Below the pieces are notes generated by a model. That model did no database searches, was not told the origin of the DNA, and saw only the letters and a list, made by a program, of their open reading frames with translations. A DNA stretch of 39,598 nt. Source: a virus. Location of the stretch: positions 1 through 39,598 of IMG/VR virus record IMGVR_UViG_3300022745_000082, one strand, 5' to 3'. The position numbers and the translations under genes were made by a program. This document shows, in pieces, positions 30,474 through 36,141 of the stretch (the stretch's first letter is position 1; every line of letters starts with the position of its first letter).

Positions 30474-30587
30474 ATTGGTGACATACAAGCCCCAGAGTAC
30501 TACAGTTCATTAAATGGCAAGCTCCACCCGCACTATGGTACAAACTGTACTTGTAGATTTAAAAGCATAACCCCCTCACATGAATAA
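30474..30587 (+). CDS. Candidate small gene filling an intergenic gap
   Basis: After the TAA at 30453-30455 the same frame stays open for 43 codons to the TAA at 30585-30587: IGDIQAPEYYSSLNGKLHPH, then YGTNCTCRFKSITPSHE. GGAGG at 30462-30466 lies seven bases before an ATT at 30474. No normal start codon exists in this frame. Listed with low confidence. Confidence 0.25.
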   Translation: MGDIQAPEYYSSLNGKLHPHYGTNCTCRFKSITPSHE

Positions 30588-30819
30588 TATTGAGATAGAG
30601 GTAGTGTGTGCTGAAGAAAGATTAAAACAATTCTGTAAGCGAACTGATTTGGAAGAACCAAAGATACAAGATTATCCGGTTCCAACACCTAGCCTAAAGG
30701 AGACGTTGTTTGAAAATATAGATAAGGCAATGGAGGGAAAAGCAGCTAGTGAATTTGAGCGAGGATTTGACGAAGGACTTGAAGTTGCCAAACTTATTAT
30801 TAACCGCTTAATGCCGTAA
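30580..30819 (+). CDS. Acidic early protein, 79 aa
   Basis: Reads MNNIEIEVVCAEERLKQFCK, then LKETLFENIDKAMEGKAASE and FERGFDEGLEVAKLIINRLM. All helical and acidic. Its last codons form the first copy of a 31-bp direct repeat. No family recognised. Confidence 0.5.
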   Translation: MNNIEIEVVCAEERLKQFCKRTDLEEPKIQDYPVPTPSLKETLFENIDKAMEGKAASEFERGFDEGLEVAKLIINRLMP

Positions 30820-30826
30820 CATGACA
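30796..30826 (+). repeat. 31-bp direct repeat, copy 1
   Basis: Covers the 3' end of the 79-aa gene and the start of the next (attattaaccgcttaatgc, then cgtaacatgaca). An exact second copy lies at 31026-31056, 230 bp away, flanking the 65-aa gene. Confidence 0.9.
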
Positions 30827-31018
30827 GCTCAAGATATAATTGATACACAAGATAAACTTTTGATTAGAATCTACAATTGTATTCTGGATTTAGAAAAAGA
30901 AAATGAAGGAAATGAGCCTTTTCTTCTTGCTTGTAGGTTAATAAGACAACGCGAAATTTGGGGTAATATGAGTATGGGGTGCTATATAAGAGTTCCATCG
31001 TCTCTGGCTGATAGATAA
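30821..31018 (+). CDS. Inserted small gene, 65 aa
   Basis: Reads MTAQDIIDTQDKLLIRIYNC, then ILDLEKENEGNEPFLLACRL. It lies between two copies of a 31-bp repeat that joins a gene end to a start codon. This looks like a 230-bp insertion or partial duplication in the array of small genes. Function unknown. Confidence 0.5.
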   Translation: MTAQDIIDTQDKLLIRIYNCILDLEKENEGNEPFLLACRLIRQREIWGNMSMGCYIRVPSSLADR

Positions 31019-31025
31019 TGAACAC

Positions 31026-31056
31026 ATTATTAACCGCTTAATGCCGTAACATGACA
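31026..31056 (+). repeat. 31-bp direct repeat, copy 2
   Basis: Exact copy of 30796-30826. It is non-coding except for the ATGACA start of the next gene, so the upstream gene end has been duplicated. Confidence 0.9.
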
Positions 31057-31377
31057 CACACAGATGAAGTGGTAGGTTGGAAGGAAAATTTACGTGATTG
31101 GTGGTACTCAGTACAGGACTTGCTCGCGGATAAGGATGTTTGTCTACATGAGCGCAAGCGTGTAGAATTTGAACACATAATCCAAAAAGCCCTAACCACC
31201 GCCCAGTCCGCTAAGGTGGAGGAGGTGCGAGTTTCAATCAAACGTGAACTAGACGAATTGTCGGATATGTTCGGTCGAATAGGTGACAAAGAGGTAGTAC
31301 ACACTATTGGCCGTGTCCGTAAGCGTATAGCTAAAGTACTCCCCACCCCTGCCGAGGTTACTAGTCATAAGAAATGA
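31051..31377 (+). CDS. Hypothetical early protein, 108 aa
   Basis: Reads MTHTDEVVGWKENLRDWWYS, then EFEHIIQKALTTAQSAKVEE and RELDELSDMFGRIGDKEVVH, a helical, charged protein. It overlaps the AP2/HNH-type gene by four bases. Function unknown. Confidence 0.5.
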   Translation: MTHTDEVVGWKENLRDWWYSVQDLLADKDVCLHERKRVEFEHIIQKALTTAQSAKVEEVRVSIKRELDELSDMFGRIGDKEVVHTIGRVRKRIAKVLPTPAEVTSHKK

Positions 31378-32006
31378 GTATGACTACGTTTACTCATGGG
31401 CATAGTACGAACAGCCGACTATACCGTTGCTGGCAATCCATGAAAGCAAGGTGTGATAACCCAAACAATACAAAGTATGCCAATTATGGTGGTCGAGGCA
31501 TCACCTATCAATCATCATGGAAAAATTTTGAGGCTTTCTTGCGTGATATGGGTGACTTGTACTATGCACATGCTTTTATGTTTGGTGAGAAAGATACTAC
31601 ATTAGACCGTATCAATTCAGATAGACGATACTCAAAGAAGAACTGTCGTTGGGCTACTAGAGCAGAGCAAACGCGCAATCGCAAAACATCTGTTTACTAT
31701 AAGGGAGAGTATTCTTGTGATGCGTCTATACGCCTCGGTGGTGATATTGACTCAGTCAATGTAAGGATGAGACACGGTTGGAGTTTAAATAAGGCATTCA
31801 CAACCCCTTTCAACAAAACACGATTGATGAATAAGTACAAATACAAGGGCCTTGAAATGACAGTGCCAGAGCTGGCTAAAGTCAATGGATTAAAGCCTAA
31901 GACGATAATGGCGCGAATAGAGAAGTATGGCTGGACAGTAGCTCGTGCTGTTGAAACGCCAGCCAAACACAACGTAGACTTATCAAAGACGGATGTAACA
32001 AATTAA
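31374..32006 (+). CDS. AP2/HNH-type endonuclease-like protein
   Basis: This 210-aa protein contains LYRCWQSMKARCDNPNNTKY, then YGGRGITYQSSWKNFEAFLR, LDRINSDRRYSKKNCRWATR and AEQTRNRKT. The order YRxWxxMKxRCxNPxxxxYxxYGGRGI...DRIxxxxxYxxxNCRWATxxEQ is a common phage DNA-binding, homing-type nuclease family. The C-terminal part (ELAKVNGLKPKTIMARIEKY) is an HTH. It was probably inserted among the small early genes. Confidence 0.75.
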   Translation: MSMTTFTHGHSTNSRLYRCWQSMKARCDNPNNTKYANYGGRGITYQSSWKNFEAFLRDMGDLYYAHAFMFGEKDTTLDRINSDRRYSKKNCRWATRAEQTRNRKTSVYYKGEYSCDASIRLGGDIDSVNVRMRHGWSLNKAFTTPFNKTRLMNKYKYKGLEMTVPELAKVNGLKPKTIMARIEKYGWTVARAVETPAKHNVDLSKTDVTN

Positions 32007-32011
32007 AGTAT

Positions 32012-32170
32012 ATGAAAATAGTAAAAAAAGAATGGATTAAAGATAGCAATGCCATTTATGTTACCCCGCTTATTGGCTTTAGTTATGGGAAACACTACGA
32101 TACTGCAATTTGGTTTGGTTGGTTTAGTTACCTCTTTACAATCGTATTTACTGCTAAGGAAAGTAAATAA
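32012..32170 (+). CDS. Small aromatic-rich protein, 52 aa
   Basis: Reads MKIVKKEWIKDSNAIYVTPL, then YDTAIWFGWFSYLFTIVFTA. Amphipathic or weakly hydrophobic C-terminal half, possibly membrane-associated. Function unknown. Confidence 0.45.
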   Translation: MKIVKKEWIKDSNAIYVTPLIGFSYGKHYDTAIWFGWFSYLFTIVFTAKESK

Positions 32171-32171
32171 C

Positions 32172-32369
32172 ATGACCCCCCTCCAAGCCGCCGACCACAA
32201 GCAAAACAACAGCACCAAAACCCTCTTACTCTACTACTTTGGTGAGCCACTCTATCGCGAAACAGTTTCGCGCGAGATATTGTTGGAACTCGTGGACCTG
32301 CTCCGATCCGATCTAGAGGACGAAAAAATGAGCCATAAAACAACGCTATTAATGCTATGCCCATCATAG
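32172..32369 (+). CDS. Small helical protein, 65 aa
   Basis: Reads MTPLQAADHKQNNSTKTLLL, then VSREILLELVDLLRSDLEDE. The ATG at 32172 lies one base after the preceding stop. Function unknown. Confidence 0.45.
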   Translation: MTPLQAADHKQNNSTKTLLLYYFGEPLYRETVSREILLELVDLLRSDLEDEKMSHKTTLLMLCPS

Positions 32370-32494
32370 ACACTACCCAAATCTTCCCCCGCACCGCCGC
32401 CAACATCCGGCGTGTCATCCAGGCGAAGCATCCGGGGAAGGTGATTGAGATACACATGCAGGCGGGTGGGGATGTTGTTTATTCGGTTAAGTGA
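32357..32494 (+). CDS. Small basic protein, 45 aa
   Basis: Reads MPIIDTTQIFPRTAANIRRV, then IQAKHPGKVIEIHMQAGGDV. GC-richer than its neighbours. It overlaps the previous gene by 13 bases. Function unknown. Confidence 0.45.
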   Translation: MPIIDTTQIFPRTAANIRRVIQAKHPGKVIEIHMQAGGDVVYSVK

Positions 32495-32500
32495 GAGGGT

Positions 32501-32629
32501 ATGAAACTAACTTATACAGACGGTAAGAAGGAGTATCCAACACCAGGATTGGCGTTGTTAGGTAGTTTATTTAGACGTGAACGCATGCGCCGAGCTTTAC
32601 CGAGGATTGAAGGGAACATGAAATATTGA
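32501..32629 (+). CDS. Small basic protein, 42 aa
   Basis: Reads MKLTYTDGKKEYPTPGLALL, then GSLFRRERMRRALPRIEG. Strongly basic. It is the last gene before the structured intergenic region. Function unknown. Confidence 0.4.
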   Translation: MKLTYTDGKKEYPTPGLALLGSLFRRERMRRALPRIEGNMKY

Positions 32630-32710
32630 CATTACGAATAATATATATTCGACTAACAAGATTATATAGCTATTCTTTTACACCCAAAAGGAGACGTTAT
32701 AGAATAGGGA

Positions 32711-32821
32711 ATGTCCTCGCAAAATTTTGATATAGATTTTGATTTACCAGTAATTGAGTCAGTTGCAATGACTAAAGTACGTGTATCAGTGAGCGATAAC
32801 GTCTGTATCAGTTGCCAGTAG
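32711..32821 (+). CDS. Short peptide with FDIDFDL leader-like start
   Basis: Reads MSSQNFDIDFDLPVIESVAM, then TKVRVSVSDNVCISCQ (36 aa). The FDxDFDL segment resembles the FNLD-type recognition box of lanthipeptide leaders, and the tail has Ser and two Cys (SVSDNVCISC). No RiPP modifying enzyme is in the window, so a RiPP precursor is only a possibility. AAAAGGAG lies 18 bases upstream. Directly followed by the structured RNA. Confidence 0.4.
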   Translation: MSSQNFDIDFDLPVIESVAMTKVRVSVSDNVCISCQ

Positions 32822-32823
32822 CT

Positions 32824-32900
32824 CCACCGTCCACTGGGGTATGACTCCAGTAATAAGAGCCATGAAGCCTCTACTTTAGGGGGGCTAGTGGACGGGGTGG
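32824..32900 (+). ncRNA. Candidate multi-stem structured RNA
   Basis: A long-range stem closes the element: CCACC-GTCCACT (32824-32835) with AGTGGAC-GG-GGTGG (32887-32900). Inside are ACTGG/CCAGT (32833-32851) and AGAG/CTCT arms, giving a three- or four-way junction of about 77 nt. It lies between a mini-gene and a terminator. tRNA rules (T-loop, D-arm) are not met. Could be a phage regulatory RNA. Confidence 0.45.
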
Positions 32901-32953
32901 CGCACCACAGCGAGCCTCTTAATAATGTACCGTTGACGCTTATCCTAACAACT

Positions 32954-32977
32954 AATCCTCCTCGCCGGGGATTTTTT
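32954..32977 (+). terminator. Rho-independent terminator candidate
   Basis: AATCC (32954-32958) pairs with GGATT (32969-32973) around a C-rich loop, followed by a run of six T. Ends the main early transcript. Confidence 0.6.
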
Positions 32978-33046
32978 GTATTAACTTTCCTCCATATTTT
33001 CTTTATCTTAATATGCTATGCTTATAGCAGAACTGATCTTTAACAA

Positions 33047-33289
33047 ATGGAGGCTTACGTGGATAAACAACTGTCGAAAGATGAGCTTGCACAGGCTCAT
33101 CAAGACCTATTTGGCGCACCGTGCGCTATGACACAGTGTGGGGAGTGCGATGAGTTTATTCCGGTGCATTTGGCAACCGTAACGACTTACCATATCACAC
33201 CCTATATTACTGAAGTCGAGCATTTTTGCGGACCAGAATGTGCAATCATCAACTGGCGCAAACTGCATGGGGTGCAACATGTCGAATGA
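33047..33289 (+). CDS. Zinc-ribbon protein 1 of a GC-rich cassette
   Basis: 80 aa: MEAYVDKQLSKDELAQAHQD, then CAMTQCGECDEFIPVHLATV and HFCGPECAIINWRKLHG. CxxC pairs (CGEC and CGPEC) bind zinc. It starts a three-gene cassette with GC content near 50 percent, higher than nearby genes, and is preceded by a promoter-like TTAACT...TATGCT stretch. Function unknown. Confidence 0.6.
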   Translation: MEAYVDKQLSKDELAQAHQDLFGAPCAMTQCGECDEFIPVHLATVTTYHITPYITEVEHFCGPECAIINWRKLHGVQHVE

Positions 33290-33545
33290 GCCAGTTGCAG
33301 AAATCGAACGTATGCTTGCGCTCGAATACGAACTACCCGACCCAGGTCCGCAGTTCCCTGTCAAGGCGTTCAACAGCCGTCTCGGGCAGACACTTTGTGA
33401 GGCGTGCGACCACGGCGTTGATATGGGCGAGATGATTTTCTTGTCAGTGAGTCAGGATAATTTTGGCTACGGCTATTACCATCCGGAGTGCGTCCTGGCC
33501 GACCCGAAGTTGCTTGAAGCGTTCAACAAAAAGGTGGAGCAATGA
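33279..33545 (+). CDS. Zinc-ribbon protein 2
   Basis: 88 aa: MSNEPVAEIERMLALEYELP, then LCEACDHGVDMGEMIFLSVS and YYHPECVLADPKLLEAFNKK. CEAC and HPEC form a zinc site. Overlaps the previous gene by 11 bases and the next by four. The ATG at 33279 was preferred over more upstream starts inside the previous gene. Function unknown. Confidence 0.6.
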   Translation: MSNEPVAEIERMLALEYELPDPGPQFPVKAFNSRLGQTLCEACDHGVDMGEMIFLSVSQDNFGYGYYHPECVLADPKLLEAFNKKVEQ

Positions 33546-33727
33546 CGCGAGAACCAGATTACAATGCTCATTACCACTGTGTGTGGTGCCATGGGCTGAA
33601 GGCTAAGGCCGGCATCATCTTCGTTGACGACAAACCCGTATGCCGCGAAGGAGACTGCAAGGATGCGTACTATCGGAATAACCGCCCTCACCCTGTTCCT
33701 CGTGGAATGTGGGTCAGCGAACGGTAA
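33542..33727 (+). CDS. Zinc-ribbon protein 3
   Basis: 61 aa: MTREPDYNAHYHCVWCHGLK, then AGIIFVDDKPVCREGDCKDA and YYRNNRPHPVP. CVWC and CREGDC form a zinc ribbon. It closes the cassette. Function unknown. Confidence 0.6.
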   Translation: MTREPDYNAHYHCVWCHGLKAKAGIIFVDDKPVCREGDCKDAYYRNNRPHPVPRGMWVSER

Positions 33728-33848
33728 ACGTCGCCCACCTTGCATTAAACGCAAACCCATTCGTCGTTGAAAGGAGCGTGATCCAATCTTGACTGTCAGG
33801 AACAGACTGACCATACAAAAATCCCAAACGCGCCCGTGCGCATGGGTA

Positions 33849-33870
33849 TAGCATCCTTTCGAGGGTGCTA
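33849..33870 (+). terminator. Terminator after zinc-ribbon cassette
   Basis: TAGCATCC-tttcga-GGGTGCTA (one G-T wobble) followed by TTTTATT forms a likely terminator. Confidence 0.65.
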
Positions 33871-33906
33871 TTTTATTAATATACTTTATAAGTTCCGTAC
33901 TAGGTA

Positions 33907-33944
33907 CAACACACCGCCAATTTCTTGGCGGTGTGTTGCTTTTT
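33907..33944 (+). terminator. Strong terminator between early and lysis genes
   Basis: CAACACACCGCCAA pairs perfectly with TTGGCGGTGTGTTG around a four-base loop, then GCTTTTT. The 14-bp stem separates the rightward early genes from the leftward lysis gene at 33955. Confidence 0.85.
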
Positions 33945-33954
33945 ACTCTAAGTA

Positions 33955-34515
33955 TTACTCTAAGTAATTTTTATACTCACCCGAGTTGTAGCATGTCCAG
34001 TCTTTAAAGTTACCACGAGCTTGATACAAATATCGAGCCATTTTAATGTTATCCTCTACGTCTGTCCGGTAGTTTCCATAGCCTAGCTTTTTTGCTGTAG
34101 CGTCCCAGTCACGAGCATGAATTTGAAAAATTCCAAATGATTCTTCACGTCCATAACTTTGTACATAATGACTTTGAGCATTACTAATTAGTGAACTTTC
34201 ACATTTAGCAATAGCTATCGCAGTATTAGGTGCTTCAGTAAATGTTTCTCGAATGAGACGTTCAATACCTTCTTTACTATATTTTACCTCAATTAATACC
34301 TCTTTTGGTTGTAATATTTCACTCGATGCTACAGCTGTATTAATGACAGTTAATGGCTTACTTTGAGCATCAATAAACAATCCTAAAAATATACCTCCTA
34401 CTATACTTAAACACACAATATACTCCCACCGTGTTGTCACGCGCTCTGCTTTATAGCGACCTTGACGATCACGTTGTTGCATACTTTCTGGGCTTAATGA
34501 ATAAATGAGCACCAT
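33955..34515 (-). CDS. Membrane-anchored SLT-type lytic enzyme
   Basis: 186 aa. A basic N-terminus and one TM segment (WEYIVCLSIVGGIFLGLFID, about residues 30-49) act as signal anchor. The catalytic domain is AIAIAKCESSLISNAQSHYV, then REESFGIFQIHARDWDATAK and EDNIKMARYLYQARGNFKDW. CES carries the catalytic Glu; SFGIFQI matches SLT/lysozyme families, and RGNFKDWTCYNSG ends the domain. It degrades peptidoglycan. It is last in the lysis cluster. An alternative start at 34482 (MQQRDRQGR) is possible. Confidence 0.8.
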   Translation of the reverse strand: MVLIYSLSPESMQQRDRQGRYKAERVTTRWEYIVCLSIVGGIFLGLFIDAQSKPLTVINTAVASSEILQPKEVLIEVKYSKEGIERLIRETFTEAPNTAIAIAKCESSLISNAQSHYVQSYGREESFGIFQIHARDWDATAKKLGYGNYRTDVEDNIKMARYLYQARGNFKDWTCYNSGEYKNYLE

Positions 34516-34567
34516 ATAGGTGCTCCCTCTCTATCTAGTATACGCTATTTTTTGAGCTAAAAACGAC

Positions 34568-34576
34568 TTATCCACA
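34568..34576 (+). promoter_or_regulatory. DnaA-box-like sequence
   Basis: TTATCCACA is a perfect DnaA-box consensus in the gap between two lysis genes. Confidence 0.45.
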
Positions 34577-34578
34577 TA

Positions 34579-34610
34579 CTAAAAAAAGCCTATAAATAGG
34601 CTTTTTTTAG
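34579..34610. terminator. Bidirectional terminator in the lysis cluster
   Basis: CTAAAAAAAGCCTAT pairs perfectly with ATAGGCTTTTTTTAG (32-bp palindrome with flanking A and T runs). It can end transcription in either direction and would separate the SLT gene from the upstream holin-peptidase genes. Confidence 0.8.
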
Positions 34611-34642
34611 CTCCGGCCAAGACACGGCCTACAAGTAGTATA

Positions 34643-34825
34643 CTACTTCTTAAAAAGAAATCCAACTACATCACTACGCTCGAGTTGGTGCCAGACTACA
34701 AGGATAAATGCAATTGCATCTCCTACATTTGTAATGAATTGTATTAATTCAATGTTTGTTACATGAACACCAATAAAACCAAGTAACATAATAACTGCAG
34801 CCAAACCATTTTTTGAGATAATCAT
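34643..34825 (-). CDS. Holin candidate, two TM segments
   Basis: 60 aa with two hydrophobic segments (LAAVIMLLGFIGVHVTNI, then VGDAIAFILVVWHQL) and a charged tail (RSDVVGFLFKK). Size, topology and place between the peptidase and the SLT enzyme fit a small holin that opens the inner membrane. It overlaps the peptidase gene by four bases. Confidence 0.6.
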   Translation of the reverse strand: MIISKNGLAAVIMLLGFIGVHVTNIELIQFITNVGDAIAFILVVWHQLERSDVVGFLFKK

Positions 34826-35667
34826 TTTGTTTTGTTTTTAACAAGTAATTCTACCATTTGCTGCATTAATTTTACAGCTTTAATAAGTAGCGATTTATGC
34901 AATGCAGGTTTATAATCCCATTGCATAGTATATCCATACCAGACGTTTCCATTCTGGAAATACTCCTCACCCAACCACTGCCAACCATTTTCTCCTACTG
35001 AATGACCCCAAGAATTAAAAATACCAATGTACTTTTTCCCATCAATAAGTTTTGCTTTACCTGCAAAGATCCAGTGTGCCCATTCCCATTGTACGGGAGG
35101 TTTAGGAAACTTACTTCTCCAAGTCCCATTATTAGAACCATACACAGCAATACAACAACCATAGTTACTGCTAATAGCATTAGCTATAGTCTCTATATCT
35201 CCATTTACCTGTAAATATGAAAGTGGTTTACTAATTTCTGCATTAGCTATTCCTTCGGCAGTAAGTACGGGGATAGTCTCCATAAATCGTTCAGATGGTG
35301 GTTGTCCATTTTCATATGAAACAGCGTCCTTTTCTAAAGCAAAACCATTTTTAATAACAAAATCAGATAATGGTTTACCCATAGAACCACCACCAGGAGC
35401 AAATACATGTGAGTAAGGCCAGCGAGCAGATCGGGGCTCGTATGTTCCTGTCGCTACAGCCTCAAGGACTGCTCCATAGTGTGCCCAGGCTTGTCCACCA
35501 CATGAACCAGAACCATTCTGGTCTGTTACTACCATAGTAGCTTTAATTTCTTTTTCTACATCAAATCCTGTGTTCCAATCAAATGCGCCTCGTGGTATGA
35601 AGTGAAAATCACGTATATCATACTGATCATGAATTGCTCCATTTGTTATTTCTGACGGGTATCCCAT
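34822..35667 (-). CDS. Papain-family (C1-like) cysteine peptidase
   Basis: 281 aa. VVTDQNGSGSCGGQAWAHYG (about residues 45-64) has the oxyanion Gln and catalytic Cys. WEWAHWIFAGKAKLIDGKKY has the His and IGIFNSWGHSVGENGWQW the Asn, in the order of papain-like peptidases. It has no signal peptide. Located among the lysis genes, it may cleave peptide cross-bridges, a host surface layer or virion proteins. Lysis is the more likely role from position. Confidence 0.8.
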   Translation of the reverse strand: MGYPSEITNGAIHDQYDIRDFHFIPRGAFDWNTGFDVEKEIKATMVVTDQNGSGSCGGQAWAHYGAVLEAVATGTYEPRSARWPYSHVFAPGGGSMGKPLSDFVIKNGFALEKDAVSYENGQPPSERFMETIPVLTAEGIANAEISKPLSYLQVNGDIETIANAISSNYGCCIAVYGSNNGTWRSKFPKPPVQWEWAHWIFAGKAKLIDGKKYIGIFNSWGHSVGENGWQWLGEEYFQNGNVWYGYTMQWDYKPALHKSLLIKAVKLMQQMVELLVKNKTK

Positions 35668-36020
35668 ACATTAGTATTAGCTATTTGATTTGTATTAATA
35701 AGATTTAATCTATCTTGAGCAAAAAAATAACTTAAAACTGCGAGTCCTCCCATTCCAAGCCAAATAAATTTTTCTAATAAACGAACACGTCCATTAGTAT
35801 ATGTTACAAGTTTTTCTATTTTTTCGTGTACTTCAGTGTGACCGTCTAATTTTTCATTAATATTAGAAATACCATTTTTAACAGTAATTAATTCTACTGG
35901 TAATCCTTGAACATAACTCTCAAGTTTATCCAATCTTTCAAGAGTAATAGGAGATGGGGATTGGTGTTTTCTCCCTTCTTCAAGACCTCGAACATAATCT
36001 TCTGTAAATGGATTCTTCAT
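35646..36020 (-). CDS. Coiled-coil/TM lysis-associated protein
   Basis: 124 aa beginning MKNPFTEDYVRGLEEGRKHQ. It has a coiled coil (LERLDKLESYVQ, then ISNINEKLDGHTEVHEKIEK) and one TM segment (FIWLGMGGLAVLSYFFA, about residues 88-104) near the C-terminus. A helical stalk plus C-terminal TM resembles XhlA-type phage membrane proteins near holins. Overlaps the peptidase gene by 22 bases. A GTG at 36044 would extend it by eight codons. Confidence 0.6.
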   Translation of the reverse strand: MKNPFTEDYVRGLEEGRKHQSPSPITLERLDKLESYVQGLPVELITVKNGISNINEKLDGHTEVHEKIEKLVTYTNGRVRLLEKFIWLGMGGLAVLSYFFAQDRLNLINTNQIANTNVWDTRQK

Positions 36021-36027
36021 AATATTA

Positions 36028-36123
36028 TTAGTAAACTTGATCACTGGCTCCGAAGTAATCCATTAAAACAGGAATAATCTGCGGATCTGTTTGCATTGTA
36101 TCAAGAATAGTTCCAATAATCAT
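36028..36123 (-). CDS. Small peptide before lysis genes, 31 aa
   Basis: Reads MIIGTILDTMQTDPQIIPVL, then MDYFGASDQVY. It fills the gap between the ejection-type gene and the coiled-coil/TM gene. Function unknown. Confidence 0.4.
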   Translation of the reverse strand: MIIGTILDTMQTDPQIIPVLMDYFGASDQVY

Positions 36124-36141
36124 GGGGGTAGTAATAATAAC

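Noticed and set aside
32829-32893. tRNA-like fold closed by GTCCACT/AGTGGAC
   Set aside because: The anticodon loop lacks T at position 33, and no TTC-type loop is present.
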